The notes beneath the pieces were generated by a model that was not told where the DNA came from, made no database searches, and saw only the letters and a list, made by a program, of their open reading frames with translations. Positions 16,675 to 26,914 of a DNA stretch of 64,000 nucleotides are shown piece after piece. The DNA comes from an uncultured Lachnospiraceae bacterium (lineage in GTDB: Bacteria > Bacillota > Clostridia > Lachnospirales > Lachnospiraceae): the NCBI GenBank assembly GCA_947382625.1, contig CANDAG010000011.1, positions 1-64,000 of the forward strand, given 5' to 3'. Position 1 is the first letter of the stretch. Each line of letters starts with the position of its first letter. The translations under genes were made by a program, and so were the position numbers.

Positions 16675-18018
16675 ATGAATGTTATGGGAATTGATATTGG
16701 AACTACAAGCATCAGTATGGTGCTGATCGATGAAAAAACGCGGATTCTTACGGCCAGTAAGACCATAGAGCACCAGTCCTTTCTGGAGGGAACGGATTCC
16801 GGTGAGGGCTGTTCAAAGGAAAGGGTGCAGGATCCGGAACGGATCTGGCGGCTTGTAAGGAAGGGAATGGAGGAGCTCACAGACGCATATGGCCTGCCCT
16901 CCGGGATCGGACTGACCGGGCAGATGCACGGGATGCTCTATGTGGACGGGGGTGGAAATGCTGTCAGCCCCTTATATACGTGGCAGGATGGAAGCGGAGA
17001 CCGTCCCTTAAAGGGCGGAAGGAGCAGTGTCCGGCTTTTGAGTGAAAAGGTTGGCACGGTTTTTGCGGGTTACGGACTGGCGACTCATTTTTATCTTCAA
17101 AACACAGGAAAAATACCCCGGGAGGCCAAAAAGATGACCACGGTCAGCGACTATATTGCCATGAAGCTGTGCGGGTATACGGAGCCTGTGATCGGTGTGG
17201 ATATGGCGGCAAGCTGGGGGTGCTTTGACCTGCAGAAAAAAGAATTCCTTTATGAGGCTCTCGAAGCGGCAGGGGTGGATATTTCCTATCTGCCTCAGGT
17301 AAGAAAGGATCATTTCATTGCGGGAAGGACAAGGGACGGCATTCCTGTCACAGGGTCTGTAGGGGATAATCAGGCCAGTGTGTTTGGTTCTGTCAGCAGT
17401 CTTTCGGATACCGTTTTGCTCAACGTGGGAACCGGAAGCCAGATTTCTTTTACCTCGGAGGAGTATGTGGCCTGTCAGGGAAGCATAGAGCTTCGTCCCT
17501 GCACCAGGGACTGCTATCTTCTGGTGGGTGCGTCTTTGTGCGGCGGAAGGGCCTATGCCATGCTGGAGCAGTTCTACCGGGAGATCACAGGAAACCGGGA
17601 AGAACCCTATTATCAGAAAATGCTGGAACAGGCCCGGGCCTTTGTAGAAGAATACGGGATCGATGCGGTGTGGGATGTGAGGACCACCTTTTCGGGAACC
17701 AGAAATAATCCCGGCGAAAAGGGAAGCATCGCAGGGATCAGCGGGGAAAACTTCCGTCCGGGAGCTATGACGGCAGGGGTGATCCTGGGAATCCTGAAAG
17801 AGCTGTATGAACAATATGAGGTGATGTGCCGTCTTACAGGAAAAAAGGCAAAGCATCTGGCGGGATCAGGCAATGGTATTCGCCAGAATTCACTGATGCG
17901 GCAGCTTGCGGAAGAGATGTTCGGGATGAAGATGGAAATTCCTGACTGCAAGGAAGAGGCGGCCTGCGGCGCCGCTTTGTGCGCGCTTGAGCAATTGCCC
18001 CGGGGAATGGCAGTATAA
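16675..18018 (+). CDS. FGGY-family carbohydrate kinase, sedoheptulokinase-like
   Basis: The 447-residue kinase has the ASKHA elements: phosphate-1 loop GIDIGTTSISMVL, the substrate segment GLTGQMHGMLYVD, the catalytic-Asp region SVGDNQASVFG, the nucleotide loop NVGTGSQISF and the adenosine segment HLAGSGNGIRQNSLMRQ. The MHG plus SPLYTWQD pattern resembles sedoheptulokinases more than xylulokinases, but substrate assignment from sequence is weak. It should phosphorylate the sugar product of the pathway. It follows the GRE by 66 bp and ends directly at a 36-bp repeat pair. Confidence 0.85.
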   Translation: MNVMGIDIGTTSISMVLIDEKTRILTASKTIEHQSFLEGTDSGEGCSKERVQDPERIWRLVRKGMEELTDAYGLPSGIGLTGQMHGMLYVDGGGNAVSPLYTWQDGSGDRPLKGGRSSVRLLSEKVGTVFAGYGLATHFYLQNTGKIPREAKKMTTVSDYIAMKLCGYTEPVIGVDMAASWGCFDLQKKEFLYEALEAAGVDISYLPQVRKDHFIAGRTRDGIPVTGSVGDNQASVFGSVSSLSDTVLLNVGTGSQISFTSEEYVACQGSIELRPCTRDCYLLVGASLCGGRAYAMLEQFYREITGNREEPYYQKMLEQARAFVEEYGIDAVWDVRTTFSGTRNNPGEKGSIAGISGENFRPGAMTAGVILGILKELYEQYEVMCRLTGKKAKHLAGSGNGIRQNSLMRQLAEEMFGMKMEIPDCKEEAACGAALCALEQLPRGMAV

Positions 18019-18019
18019 C

Positions 18020-18092
18020 ATCAAACGCTGGCCCGCGGGGCGAGCCGGCTTATCGATCAAACGTTGCCGCGCTCGAAGAGCCGGTTTGTTGG
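18020..18092 (-). repeat. 36-bp palindromic repeat, two tandem units
   Basis: TCAAACG starts at 18021 and 18057, again exactly 36 bp apart. The first unit keeps the stem (GCTGG/GCCGGC-like arms with a CGC/GCG inner stem). The second is more degenerate. It begins two bases after the kinase stop codon and ends before the isomerase ribosome site. Confidence 0.8.
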
Positions 18093-18115
18093 ATGAAAGA
18101 ATGAGGGTTGATTTT

Positions 18116-18994
18116 ATGAAGCTGGTAACACAGACAGAAGCTTTGGCGGAAGCCTTCGGAGAGAAGGAATGTATCATGATCCTGGCAGAGGCAGGATTCG
18201 ATGCGGCAGATGTGTCCTTTTTCGGCATGGAAGAGGGAAAAGGGATCTGGTGCGAAGAAAACTGGAGAGAATATGCGCTTCTTCTTAAGGAGACAGGAGA
18301 GGAGGCGGGGCTTATTTTTACACAGGCCCATGCGCCCTTTCCCTCCTCTCATGGATCGGAGCCTTATGACACTAATATAAGGAAGTGGATCATCCGCTCC
18401 ATGGAGGCGGCTTCCCTTATGGGTGTCAGAGATATTGTTGTCCATCCGGTCCAGCATCTGGACTACAGGAAGAACAGGGAGCGGCTTTTTGAGATGAATC
18501 TTGCTTTTTACCGCAGCCTGATCCCTTACTGCGAGGAATTTAATATCCGGGTCTGCGCAGAGAATATGTGGCAGTATGACAGCCGGCGGCAGTATATTGT
18601 GGACAGCGTCTGCTCCTGCCCGGAGGAGTTTAACCGTATGCTGGACGAGGTGGGAAGCCCCTGGATCGTGGGCTGTCTTGACCTGGGGCACTGCGCACTT
18701 GTGGGCACGGAGCCTGCGGATTTTATCCGCGCAATGGGAAAAGAGAGATTGCAGGCGCTCCATGTTCATGATGTTGACTATGTGAGTGACTGCCATACCA
18801 TGCCGTTTCTGGAGAGCCTTGACTGGAAAGCCATTACCCGGGCCCTTGGACAGATCGGCTATGAGGGTAATCTGACCTTTGAGGCGGATGAGTTTTTAAA
18901 GAAAATGCCCAGGGAGCTGATGCCTGAGGCCGCAAGGCTGCTGGCGAAGACGGGGCGCTATTTGATCAAATGCATTGCAGAGCAGGCGGAATAG
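18116..18994 (+). CDS. sugar phosphate isomerase/epimerase, TIM-barrel (AP endonuclease 2 fold)
   Basis: The 292-residue protein has metal-site residues typical of the xylose-isomerase-like TIM barrel: VHPVQH, CAENMWQY (Glu), CLDLGHCAL (Asp/His), HVHDVDY and a C-terminal FEADEF (Glu). Members isomerise or epimerise sugars or inositol derivatives with a divalent metal. The open frame extends upstream to 17987, but that part is kinase 3' end and 36-bp repeats; 18116 has GAGGG upstream. Last gene of the GRE operon, closed by a strong terminator. Confidence 0.88.
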   Translation: MKLVTQTEALAEAFGEKECIMILAEAGFDAADVSFFGMEEGKGIWCEENWREYALLLKETGEEAGLIFTQAHAPFPSSHGSEPYDTNIRKWIIRSMEAASLMGVRDIVVHPVQHLDYRKNRERLFEMNLAFYRSLIPYCEEFNIRVCAENMWQYDSRRQYIVDSVCSCPEEFNRMLDEVGSPWIVGCLDLGHCALVGTEPADFIRAMGKERLQALHVHDVDYVSDCHTMPFLESLDWKAITRALGQIGYEGNLTFEADEFLKKMPRELMPEAARLLAKTGRYLIKCIAEQAE

Positions 18995-19041
18995 ATCAGT
19001 CAGGACTTTACACTTGGTGCAGAGTCCTGACTGATTTTTTT
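18995..19041 (+). terminator. terminator of the GRE sugar operon
   Basis: ATCAGTCAGGACT (18995-19007) and AGTCCTGACTGAT (19023-19035) form a 13-bp stem followed by seven Ts. Its upper part (GGACTTTACACTTGGTGC...AGTCC) resembles a hairpin inside the element at 43627-43787. Confidence 0.95.
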
Positions 19042-19079
19042 CAGATGGGGAAATTGCCCGAAAAATATGCAAAATCCAC

Positions 19080-19110
19080 TCTGGTATTTTCCAAAAGGAT
19101 ATGATATAAT
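19080..19110 (+). promoter_or_regulatory. promoter of tig
   Basis: A perfect TATAAT (19105-19110) has an extended -10 TG one base upstream (TGATATAAT). No good -35 box is needed with the extended element; TGGTAT lies at the right distance. It lies 77 bp before the trigger factor start. Confidence 0.7.
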
Positions 19111-19186
19111 GCTACAATGACTGCGAGCATGTCCGGAATTCACATGAATTAGCATTAAAAGCATAGATTAAGGAGGATGTACCAGG

Positions 19187-20473
19187 ATGAGCGTACAGGT
19201 AGAGAAACTGGAAAAAAACATGGCAAAGCTGACCATCGAGGTTCCCGCTGAAGAAGTGGAAAAGGCGCTTAATAGCGCATTCATGAAAAATAAGAACAGG
19301 ATCAATGTCCCCGGATTCCGTAAAGGGAAGGTTCCCCGTCAGATGATAGAGAAGATGTACGGACCGGAAATTTTTTATGAGGATGCGGTGAATGAAATGC
19401 TTCCCGATGCCTACGAGAAGGCAGTGGAGGAATGCGGAGAGGATATCGTTTCTTCTCCCGAGATCGATGTTGTACAGATCAAAAAGGGCGAGCCCTTTAT
19501 CTTTACGGCAGAGGTTGCTCTTAAGCCGGAGGTTAAGCTCGGCAAGTATAAGGGGATCAAGTTAGAGAAGTTTGACCGCACCGTAACGGACGAAGAGGTT
19601 GACGAAGAGATCAACAGAGAAAGAGAGAGAAACGCAAGAAATGTGGAAGTAACGGACAGGCCTGTAAAGGACGGGGATATGACCGTTCTGGATTTTGAGG
19701 GCTTTGTGGACGGTGTGGCCTTTGAGGGCGGCAAGGGAGAGAATTACGACCTGACCATTGGGTCCGGCGCGTTCATCCCCGGCTTTGAGGAGCAGCTTGT
19801 AGGAGCCGAGATCGACAAGGAAGTGGAGGTTAACGTAACCTTCCCTGAGGATTATCAGGCAGAGGAGCTTAAGGGCAAAGCGGCCGTATTCAAATGTACC
19901 GTGAAGGAGATCAAGGAGAAAGAGCTTCCTGAGTTAGACGATGAATTTGCATCAGAAGTTTCTGAATTTGACACATTAGAGGAATATAAGGCGGACGTTA
20001 AGGCTAAAATTACAGAGAGAAAAGAAAAAGAGGTCAATAACGCCAAAGAGGAGCAGGTCATCGAGGCCATTATCAATGACTCTGATATGGAGATCCCTGA
20101 GGCTATGCTGCTGACACAGCAGAGGCAGATGGTAGATGAATTTGCACAGAGGATCCAGATGCAGGGTCTTACCATCGATCAGTATTATCAGATGACCGGC
20201 AATACCCGTGACCGTATGATCGAGCAGGTGAAGCCTCAGGCTGAGAGACGGATCAAGACAAGACTGGTATTAGAGGCCATCGTAAAGGCTGAAAATATCA
20301 CCGCTACCGAGGAAGAGTTTGAAGAAGAATTAAAGGTGATCGGGGAGGCTTACCAGATCGAGTTAGACCAGGTAAAGGAAACCCTTCCTGAAAGCAGCAT
20401 GGAGCAGATCAAAGAGGATATTGCAGTGCGTAAGGCTGCTGAGCTTGCAAGAGACAGCGCCATCGAGGAATAG
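19187..20473 (+). CDS. tig: trigger factor (ribosome-associated chaperone, peptidyl-prolyl isomerase)
   Basis: The protein has 428 residues, normal for Tig. The N-terminal ribosome-binding domain carries the signature GFRKGKVPRQMIEKMYG. The FKBP-type PPIase domain (about 150-245) includes FEGFVDGVAFEGGKGENYDL and FIPGFEEQLVGAE. The C-terminal helical chaperone arms follow. It binds the ribosome at the tunnel exit and holds nascent chains. AAGGAGG precedes the ATG. It has its own promoter and terminator and is followed by clpP and clpX, the standard order. Confidence 0.97.
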   Translation: MSVQVEKLEKNMAKLTIEVPAEEVEKALNSAFMKNKNRINVPGFRKGKVPRQMIEKMYGPEIFYEDAVNEMLPDAYEKAVEECGEDIVSSPEIDVVQIKKGEPFIFTAEVALKPEVKLGKYKGIKLEKFDRTVTDEEVDEEINRERERNARNVEVTDRPVKDGDMTVLDFEGFVDGVAFEGGKGENYDLTIGSGAFIPGFEEQLVGAEIDKEVEVNVTFPEDYQAEELKGKAAVFKCTVKEIKEKELPELDDEFASEVSEFDTLEEYKADVKAKITERKEKEVNNAKEEQVIEAIINDSDMEIPEAMLLTQQRQMVDEFAQRIQMQGLTIDQYYQMTGNTRDRMIEQVKPQAERRIKTRLVLEAIVKAENITATEEEFEEELKVIGEAYQIELDQVKETLPESSMEQIKEDIAVRKAAELARDSAIEE

Positions 20474-20523
20474 AAGATTATTTGAGAGTGGTCAACGGAT
20501 CACGTTCAGAGAGATATTCATAC

Positions 20524-20552
20524 GGTCTGCGCATGCAATGCGCAGACCTGTT
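20524..20552 (+). terminator. terminator after tig
   Basis: GGTCTGCGCA (20524-20533) and TGCGCAGACC (20539-20548) form a 10-bp stem followed by TGTTTG. The T-run is short, so read-through into clpP is likely. Confidence 0.7.
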
Positions 20553-20567
20553 TGAATCAAGGAGTCT

Positions 20568-20598
20568 GTAATTATTCAGCCTTCGGCTGAACAGTTGC
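20568..20598 (+). repeat. TTCG-capped hairpin in the clpP leader
   Basis: GTAATT-A-TTCAGCC, then TTC, then GGCTGAA-C-AGTTGC folds into one long hairpin whose tip C(TTCG)G is the very stable UUCG loop in RNA. It closely resembles the right-end hairpin of the element at 43757-43787, so it is probably a dispersed module rather than clpP-specific. It lies 27 bases before the clpP start. Confidence 0.6.
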
Positions 20599-20624
20599 AG
20601 GAGTTTCAGATAAGGAGGATCAGT

Positions 20625-21209
20625 ATGAGTTTAGTGCCTTATGTCATAGAACAGACCAGCAGGGGCGAGCGTTCCTACGACATTTATTCAAGACTTTTAA
20701 AGGAAAGGATCATATTTTTAGGGGAAGAGGTAAATGATGTTACGGCAAGCCTGATCGTGGCACAGATGCTGTTTTTGGAGGCTGAGGATCCGGAGAAGGA
20801 TATCCAGTTTTATATCAACAGCCCCGGCGGCAGCGTGACGGCCGGCATGGCCATCTACGATACCATGCAGTACATCAAGTGCGACGTGTCCACCAATTGT
20901 ATGGGCATGGCTGCCAGCATGGGTGCGTTTTTGCTGGCAGGCGGCACTAAGGGCAAGAGACTGGCGCTTCCCAATGCGGAGATCATGATCCATCAGCCCT
21001 CCGGCGGCAGCCAGGGGCAGGCTACAGAGATTGAGATTGCCGCCAAGCATATTTTGCGTACCAAGGAAAAACTGAACAGGATCCTTGCGGAGAATACCGG
21101 CAAGGATTATGATGTGATCGCTGCAGATACGGAGAGAGATAACTGGATGACGGCCGAGGAAGCTTTAGAGTACGGCCTGATCGACAGGATTTATCAAAAA
21201 CGTGTATAA
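20625..21209 (+). CDS. clpP: ATP-dependent Clp protease proteolytic subunit
   Basis: The protein has 194 residues from [20 protein letters not shown]. The serine-protease triad is S98 (GMAASMGAF), H123 (MIHQPSGG) and D172 (ERDNWM). It forms the double heptameric proteolytic chamber that works with ClpX, encoded 21 bp downstream. The start at 20625 has AAGGAGGA; the open frame extends 10 codons upstream without a ribosome site. Confidence 0.97.
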   Translation: MSLVPYVIEQTSRGERSYDIYSRLLKERIIFLGEEVNDVTASLIVAQMLFLEAEDPEKDIQFYINSPGGSVTAGMAIYDTMQYIKCDVSTNCMGMAASMGAFLLAGGTKGKRLALPNAEIMIHQPSGGSQGQATEIEIAAKHILRTKEKLNRILAENTGKDYDVIAADTERDNWMTAEEALEYGLIDRIYQKRV

Positions 21210-21230
21210 GTAAGCTGAAGGGGAAAAGAA

Positions 21231-22490
21231 ATGGCAGGAAAATTTTCTGACAATATCAGATGCTCTTTTTGCAATAAGACACAGGATCAGGTGAGGAAGA
21301 TGATCGCCGGTCCTGCGGGAGTGTATATCTGCGATGAATGCGTGGAGATCTGCGCTGATATTGTAGATGAGGGATATGAAGAAGAGGAAGAGGCAGAAGA
21401 AACTGAATTTGATATCAATCTGCTCAAGCCGGTGGAGATCAGGGACTTTCTGGATGATTATGTGATCGGACAGGATGAGGCCAAGAAGGTTCTGGCAGTT
21501 GCCGTATATAATCATTATAAAAGGGTGATGGCTCCCAGGGATATGGATGATGTAGAGCTTCAGAAGAGCAATATCATCATGCTTGGCCCTACCGGTTCAG
21601 GAAAAACTTATCTGGCACAGACACTGGCAAAGATCATCAATGTGCCCTTTGCCATAGCAGATGCTACCACTTTGACGGAGGCCGGTTATGTAGGAGAGGA
21701 TGTGGAGAACATTCTGCTCAAGCTCCTTCAGGCGGCGGACTATGATGTGGAGCGGGCGCAGTTTGGCATCATTTATATTGACGAGATCGATAAGATCACC
21801 AAAAAGAGCGAGAATGTTTCTATTACCAGAGACGTGTCGGGAGAAGGGGTACAGCAGGCGCTTCTGAAGATCGTGGAAGGGACTGTTGCCAGCGTGCCGC
21901 CTCAGGGGGGGAGGAAGCATCCTCATCAGGAGCTGATCCAGGTCGATACCTCCAATATTTTGTTTATCTGCGGCGGAGCCTTTGACGGCCTTGAAAAGAT
22001 CATAGAAAACAGGCTGAACCGTAATTCTATAGGCTTTGACGCCGAGATCGCGGTGAAGAGCAAACGGGAGATCAGCGATATCCTTAAGGAAGTGACCCCT
22101 CAGGATCTGGTGAAATTTGGTCTGATACCGGAGTTTGTGGGACGTGTGCCCATCACAGTGTCCTTAGAGGGCCTGGATGAGAAGGCGCTGGTAAGGATCC
22201 TGACTGAGCCTAAGAGCGCACTGATCAAACAATATCAGAAGCTGTTCGGCTTTGATGATGTGGAGCTTACCTTTGAGAAGGATGCGGTGGAAACCATTGC
22301 AAGGCTTGCCTATGAGCGCAAGACCGGTGCAAGAGGACTTCGCTCCATCATGGAAAAGGTAATGATGGACGCCATGTTCCAGATCCCGTCGGATGACACC
22401 ATTGAGGAGTGTGTGATCACCAAAGAAGCGGTGGAAGGAAAAAGCGAGCCCCTGCTGATCCATCGGGAAGTGATGCGCAGGGCAAGATAA
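21231..22490 (+). CDS. clpX: ATP-dependent Clp protease ATP-binding subunit ClpX
   Basis: The protein has 419 residues. The N-terminal zinc-binding domain has two CxxC pairs (CSFCNK and CDEC). Walker A is [16 protein letters not shown], Walker B is [10 protein letters not shown], and the pore and sensor regions follow ([15 protein letters not shown]). It unfolds tagged substrates and feeds them into ClpP. It is in an operon with clpP and ends in its own terminator. Confidence 0.97.
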   Translation: MAGKFSDNIRCSFCNKTQDQVRKMIAGPAGVYICDECVEICADIVDEGYEEEEEAEETEFDINLLKPVEIRDFLDDYVIGQDEAKKVLAVAVYNHYKRVMAPRDMDDVELQKSNIIMLGPTGSGKTYLAQTLAKIINVPFAIADATTLTEAGYVGEDVENILLKLLQAADYDVERAQFGIIYIDEIDKITKKSENVSITRDVSGEGVQQALLKIVEGTVASVPPQGGRKHPHQELIQVDTSNILFICGGAFDGLEKIIENRLNRNSIGFDAEIAVKSKREISDILKEVTPQDLVKFGLIPEFVGRVPITVSLEGLDEKALVRILTEPKSALIKQYQKLFGFDDVELTFEKDAVETIARLAYERKTGARGLRSIMEKVMMDAMFQIPSDDTIEECVITKEAVEGKSEPLLIHREVMRRAR

Positions 22491-22539
22491 AGGGACTTTG
22501 GCCGAAGGATAATTTGTGGGATACCATTATTAAGGATAA

Positions 22540-22563
22540 ATGCCGCCGTCAGGCGGCATTTTG
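22540..22563 (+). terminator. terminator after clpX
   Basis: ATGCCGCC (22540-22547) and GGCGGCAT (22552-22559) form an 8-bp GC-rich stem with a GTCA loop, followed by TTTTG. Confidence 0.8.
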
Positions 22564-22585
22564 TGTAGAGAGGGCAAAAAACACA

Positions 22586-22614
22586 TTGCAGAACGCCCCA
22601 TTTATTGTTAGTAT
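22586..22614 (+). promoter_or_regulatory. promoter of lon
   Basis: TTGCAG (22586-22591), 17 bp, TAGTAT (22609-22614), between the clpX terminator and the lon start. No CIRCE or CtsR operator was seen nearby. Confidence 0.6.
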
Positions 22615-22660
22615 TATGATGTGAATAAAGGGAATCTAAATAACAGGCAGAGGATAAGCG

Positions 22661-25000
22661 ATGAGTGAAATAAAGGAAGAAATGATACCAGTTATCCCTC
22701 TTCGGGGAATGACGATCCTGCCCGGGACGTTGATCCATTTTGATCTGAATCGGGAAAAGTCCGTGCAGGCCCTGGAATATGCCATGATGAAGGGCAGCAG
22801 GATTTTTCTGACAACGCAGAAGGATGGAGCGGTGGAGGATCCCGGAGAAGAGGATTTATTTCAGACAGGGACGGTTTCGGAGGTGAAGCAGGTCACAAGG
22901 CTCCCGCAAAAAATTGTCCGTGTGCTTGTGGAGGGACTTTGCCGGGGGACTCTAAAGGGGATCAATAAAGAATGCTCCGGATTTTTGGAAGGCTGTGTGG
23001 AGCTTTTTGAGAAGGAGGACTCCGAAGATGAGCTGGATCAGGTGGAAAAAGAAGCCATGCTGCGACAGCTTAAGGAATATTTTACTGCTTTTGTGGGCCA
23101 TTATCCCAAGCTGGACAAGAACGCTCTTCAAAGATATGCCCAGATCACGGATCCCGGCGTGCTGATGGATCAGATCGCCATGAACCTTCCGTTTGACTAT
23201 GAAAAGAAGCAGCAGGTGCTGGAGGCCCAGGATCTCCATGAGCGCTATGAGGTTTTGTGCGTTCATCTGCTGAATGAGATCGAGATCGCCAAGGCAAGGG
23301 AGGAGCTTGCCTATCGGATGAAGGAGCGGGTGGATAAGAATCAGAGGGATTATCTGCTGAGAGAGCAGCTCCACTATATCAGGGAGGAGTTGGGGGAGGA
23401 GGGATCCTTCTCTGATGCGGATCAGTTTGAAAAGGCCTTAGAGGAGCTTTGCGCCTCAGAGGAAGTGAAGACAAAGATCAGGAAGGAGATTTCCCGGTTT
23501 AAGAGCCTTTCGGGGAGCAGCTCCGAGGGGGCTGTGGAACGGGCTTATATCGAGACGCTTCTGGAGCTTCCCTGGGATAAGGCGTCAAAGGATAACGAAA
23601 GCATGCAAAGGGCCAGAGAGATCCTGGAGAGGGAGCACTATGGCTTAGAGCAGGTGAAGGAAAGGATCCTGGAATTTCTGGCAGTGCGCTGCCTGACAAG
23701 GAAGGGAGAAAGCCCCATTGTCTGTCTGGTGGGTCCTCCGGGAACCGGCAAAACCTCTATCGCACGGAGCGTGGCGGAAGCCCTGGACAAAAAATACGTA
23801 CGGATCTGCTTAGGAGGCGTCCGGGATGAGGCGGAGATCAGAGGCCACAGAAAGACCTATGTGGGAGCCATGCCGGGGCGGATCGCCGCAGGCTTAAAGC
23901 AGGCAGGAGTGAAAAATCCTCTGATGCTTTTGGATGAGATCGACAAGGTGAGCAATGACTATAAGGGAGATACCTTTTCTGCGCTTCTGGAGGTGCTTGA
24001 CGGGGAACAGAATGTGAGATTTCGGGATCATTATGTGGAAATCCCCATGGATCTGTCGGAGGTACTTTTCATTGCAACCGCCAACACCACACAGACAATC
24101 CCCAGACCGCTTCTGGATCGTATGGAGGTGATAGAGGTCAACAGCTATACGGAAAATGAGAAGTTCCATATTGCCAAAGAGCATCTGATCAAAAAGCAGA
24201 TGGTAAGGAACGGCATTACAGGTAAAATGCTGTCCATTCAGGATGGAGCCTTAAGAAACATCATTACCTATTATACCAGAGAAGCAGGCGTCCGGGAGCT
24301 GGAGCGGAAGATCGGGGATATTCTGCGCAAATCCGCCAGAGAGATCCTGGAGGCAAGGGAAGCAGGGGAGGAACCGCAAAAGATTAAGGTCACGTCCTCT
24401 AATCTGGATAAATATCTTGGAAAAAGAAAGTACAGTCTGGACAAAGCCAATAAGGAGCCTCAGGCAGGGATCGTGCGGGGGCTTGCATGGACCAGTGTGG
24501 GCGGTGATACCCTGCAGATCGAAGTGAACATGATGCCAGGGAAGGGCGAGGTGGAGCTTACCGGTCAGATGGGGGATGTGATGAAGGAGTCGGCCATGAT
24601 CGGTATCAGCTATGTGCGCTCTGTGGGAGATGAGAATCATATTTCGCCCAAGGTGTTTAAAGAAAATGACTTTCATATCCACATTCCTCAGGGAGCAGTG
24701 CCCAAGGACGGGCCTTCCGCGGGAATCACCATGGCCACGGCCATCTTTTCGGCGATCACCGCAAAGCCGGTGCGCAGTGACCTTGCCATGACAGGGGAGG
24801 TTACCCTGCGGGGCAGAGTACTTCCTATCGGCGGACTGAAGGAAAAGATACTGGCAGCCCGGATGGCAGGGATCAGGGAGGTGCTGGTTCCCGCCGAGAA
24901 CAAAAAGGATATCGAGGAGATCTCAGAGGAGATCACAGAAGGGCTTACCATCACTTATGTGAAGAATATGAAGGAAGTGTTAAAGCGGGCTCTGGTTTGA
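22661..25000 (+). CDS. lon: ATP-dependent protease Lon
   Basis: The protein has 779 residues, the standard LonA size. The N-terminal substrate-recognition domain begins around [14 protein letters not shown]. The AAA+ module has Walker [10 protein letters not shown] near residue 365 and Walker B in [10 protein letters not shown]. The C-terminal protease domain has the Ser-Lys dyad, Ser near 685 in [10 protein letters not shown] and Lys near 728 in [10 protein letters not shown]. It degrades misfolded and regulatory proteins in the cytosol. It has its own promoter and is followed by engB, a common Firmicute order. Confidence 0.97.
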   Translation: MSEIKEEMIPVIPLRGMTILPGTLIHFDLNREKSVQALEYAMMKGSRIFLTTQKDGAVEDPGEEDLFQTGTVSEVKQVTRLPQKIVRVLVEGLCRGTLKGINKECSGFLEGCVELFEKEDSEDELDQVEKEAMLRQLKEYFTAFVGHYPKLDKNALQRYAQITDPGVLMDQIAMNLPFDYEKKQQVLEAQDLHERYEVLCVHLLNEIEIAKAREELAYRMKERVDKNQRDYLLREQLHYIREELGEEGSFSDADQFEKALEELCASEEVKTKIRKEISRFKSLSGSSSEGAVERAYIETLLELPWDKASKDNESMQRAREILEREHYGLEQVKERILEFLAVRCLTRKGESPIVCLVGPPGTGKTSIARSVAEALDKKYVRICLGGVRDEAEIRGHRKTYVGAMPGRIAAGLKQAGVKNPLMLLDEIDKVSNDYKGDTFSALLEVLDGEQNVRFRDHYVEIPMDLSEVLFIATANTTQTIPRPLLDRMEVIEVNSYTENEKFHIAKEHLIKKQMVRNGITGKMLSIQDGALRNIITYYTREAGVRELERKIGDILRKSAREILEAREAGEEPQKIKVTSSNLDKYLGKRKYSLDKANKEPQAGIVRGLAWTSVGGDTLQIEVNMMPGKGEVELTGQMGDVMKESAMIGISYVRSVGDENHISPKVFKENDFHIHIPQGAVPKDGPSAGITMATAIFSAITAKPVRSDLAMTGEVTLRGRVLPIGGLKEKILAARMAGIREVLVPAENKKDIEEISEEITEGLTITYVKNMKEVLKRALV

Positions 25001-25057
25001 TTCTGCAGATCAGCCCGGAGGCTGACGCGCCGGAGTTTGATATAGGAGAAAATAGAA

Positions 25058-25660
25058 ATGGTTATTAAAAATGTAAGTCTGGAAACGGTGTGCGGCATTA
25101 CCAGTAAGCTGCCGGTAAACGCCCATATGGAATTTGCCTTTGCAGGCAAAAGCAATGTGGGAAAGTCGTCTCTGATCAACGGACTCATGAACCGGAAGTC
25201 CCTGGCGAGGACCAGCGCACAGCCGGGTAAGACTCAGACCATCAATTATTATAATGTCAATGACCAGCTTTACCTGGTGGATCTGCCGGGCTATGGCTAC
25301 GCCAGGGCAAATCTGGAGATCAAGGCCGACTGGGGGAAGATGATTGAGAAATACCTTCACAGCTCCCGTCAGCTGAAAGCGGTTTTTCTGCTGGTGGATA
25401 TCCGCCATGCACCCTCTGAGAATGACAGGATCATGTATGAGTGGATCCTGCACCAGGGATTTGAGCCGGTGATCATTGCCACGAAGTCAGATAAGATCAA
25501 CCGCAGCCAGATCGGGAAGCAGATAAAGCTGATCAGAGAAGGACTGGCAGTGGTGGAAAATACCATTGTGATCCCTTATTCTGCCCAGACGAAGCAGGGG
25601 CGGGAGGAAATCTATGAGCTTTTGGATTCCTGGCTGGAGGAAACAAAGGATACGCAGTGA
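25058..25660 (+). CDS. engB: ribosome biogenesis GTP-binding protein EngB/YsxC
   Basis: This 200-residue GTPase has G1 AGKSNVGKSSLING, G2 in KTQTINYYNV, G3 VDLPGYGYAR and G4 ATKSDK. It is needed for assembly of the 50S subunit. The 57-bp gap after lon includes AGCCCGGAGGCTGACGCGCC and GAGTTTGAT, a possible decayed copy of the 36-bp repeat. A GGAG ribosome site precedes the ATG. Confidence 0.95.
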   Translation: MVIKNVSLETVCGITSKLPVNAHMEFAFAGKSNVGKSSLINGLMNRKSLARTSAQPGKTQTINYYNVNDQLYLVDLPGYGYARANLEIKADWGKMIEKYLHSSRQLKAVFLLVDIRHAPSENDRIMYEWILHQGFEPVIIATKSDKINRSQIGKQIKLIREGLAVVENTIVIPYSAQTKQGREEIYELLDSWLEETKDTQ

Positions 25661-25672
25661 GGTTATGACAGG

Positions 25673-26914
25673 ATGGAAAATAGACGGACATATTTAAAGG
25701 TACTGGTAAACTTAAGCCTGATGTTGATCCTTTTGCTTTTGTGTATTTTTGTGGTGCCGAGGATCATCATTGTTTTCATGCCCTTTGTGGTAGGCTGGGT
25801 GATCGCGCTGATCGCCAGCCCGCTGGTCAGGTTTTTTGAAAAAACACTGAAGATCAAGAGGAAAGCCGGCTCCGCCTTTGTGATCATTGCCGTGATCGCC
25901 CTGGTGGTGCTGGCAGGATATCTGGGAGGAGTAAAGCTGGCAGAGGAGACCGCAAGCTTTATCGGCGAGCTGCCGGATATGTGGGAGAGTACCCAGGAGG
26001 ACTTTACGGAGGTGGGAGAGAAGCTGGCAAACGCCAGCAGATATCTTCCGGAGTCGGTGCAGTCCACCTTTAAGGGGATTGTGGATAATGTGGAAGGCTA
26101 TATAGGAGATGCGATCGGGAAGCTCAGCACCCCTGCCATTGAGACCCTGGGGCGCTTTGCCATGAATCTGCCATCCATTCTCATCGGGATCATCATGAGC
26201 GTTTTGTCTGCCTATTTATTTGTTGCAGATAAGGAGTATGTGCCGAATCTGTTTTCCAAGATCATGCCTGAGGCCATCATGGAACGATGGGATATGGTCA
26301 AAAGAGGACTTCGCCACGCAGTGGGAGGCTATTTTAAGGCACAGCTGAAGATAGAGTTCTGGATGTATCTGCTTTTGGGAGTAGGCTTCAGTATATTAAA
26401 GGTGAGATATGCTTTTATTATTGCCATAGGGGTGGCGTTTCTGGACATGCTTCCCTTTTTCGGCACAGGGACGGTGCTTCTGCCCTGGGCGGCAGTGAAA
26501 TTTTTGAGCAGCGACTATACCATGGTCATCGGTCTTCTGATCATATGGGGAGTAGGGCAGCTTGCAAGACAGCTGATACAGCCAAAGATCATGGGAGATT
26601 CCATGGGACTGGCGCCTGTCCCTACATTAGTCCTTCTTTATGTGGGGTATAAGGTTGGCGGCGTGGCGGGGATGATCATTGCAGTCCCCATCGGCATCAT
26701 TGTGCTGAATATGTATGAGGAAGGTGTTTTTGACACTACCATCAACAGTCTCAAGGTGCTTTACGCCAGTATCAGTAATTTCCGTCATCTGGATGAGGAG
26801 GACATGAAGGCGGTACATATTTACAGAGAAGCGGAGAAGAAACGCATGCAGGCCAGAAGGAAGCAGGCAGAGGCAGAGCAAAAAGGAAAAGAAGAGGAAA
26901 AGCAAAAACCATGA
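25673..26914 (+). CDS. AI-2E family transporter
   Basis: The 413-residue membrane protein has about seven or eight helices. The conserved AI-2E region appears as GVAFLDMLPFFGTGTVLLPW and the C-terminal GLAPVPTLVLLYVGYKVGG. The extracellular loop between helices 2 and 3 is the usual long variable region, and the C-terminal tail is Lys/Glu-rich. Family members are proposed permeases for signal molecules or Na+/H+ antiporters; the substrate is unknown. It follows engB by 12 bp and overlaps the next gene by 4 bp. Confidence 0.88.
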   Translation: MENRRTYLKVLVNLSLMLILLLLCIFVVPRIIIVFMPFVVGWVIALIASPLVRFFEKTLKIKRKAGSAFVIIAVIALVVLAGYLGGVKLAEETASFIGELPDMWESTQEDFTEVGEKLANASRYLPESVQSTFKGIVDNVEGYIGDAIGKLSTPAIETLGRFAMNLPSILIGIIMSVLSAYLFVADKEYVPNLFSKIMPEAIMERWDMVKRGLRHAVGGYFKAQLKIEFWMYLLLGVGFSILKVRYAFIIAIGVAFLDMLPFFGTGTVLLPWAAVKFLSSDYTMVIGLLIIWGVGQLARQLIQPKIMGDSMGLAPVPTLVLLYVGYKVGGVAGMIIAVPIGIIVLNMYEEGVFDTTINSLKVLYASISNFRHLDEEDMKAVHIYREAEKKRMQARRKQAEAEQKGKEEEKQKP

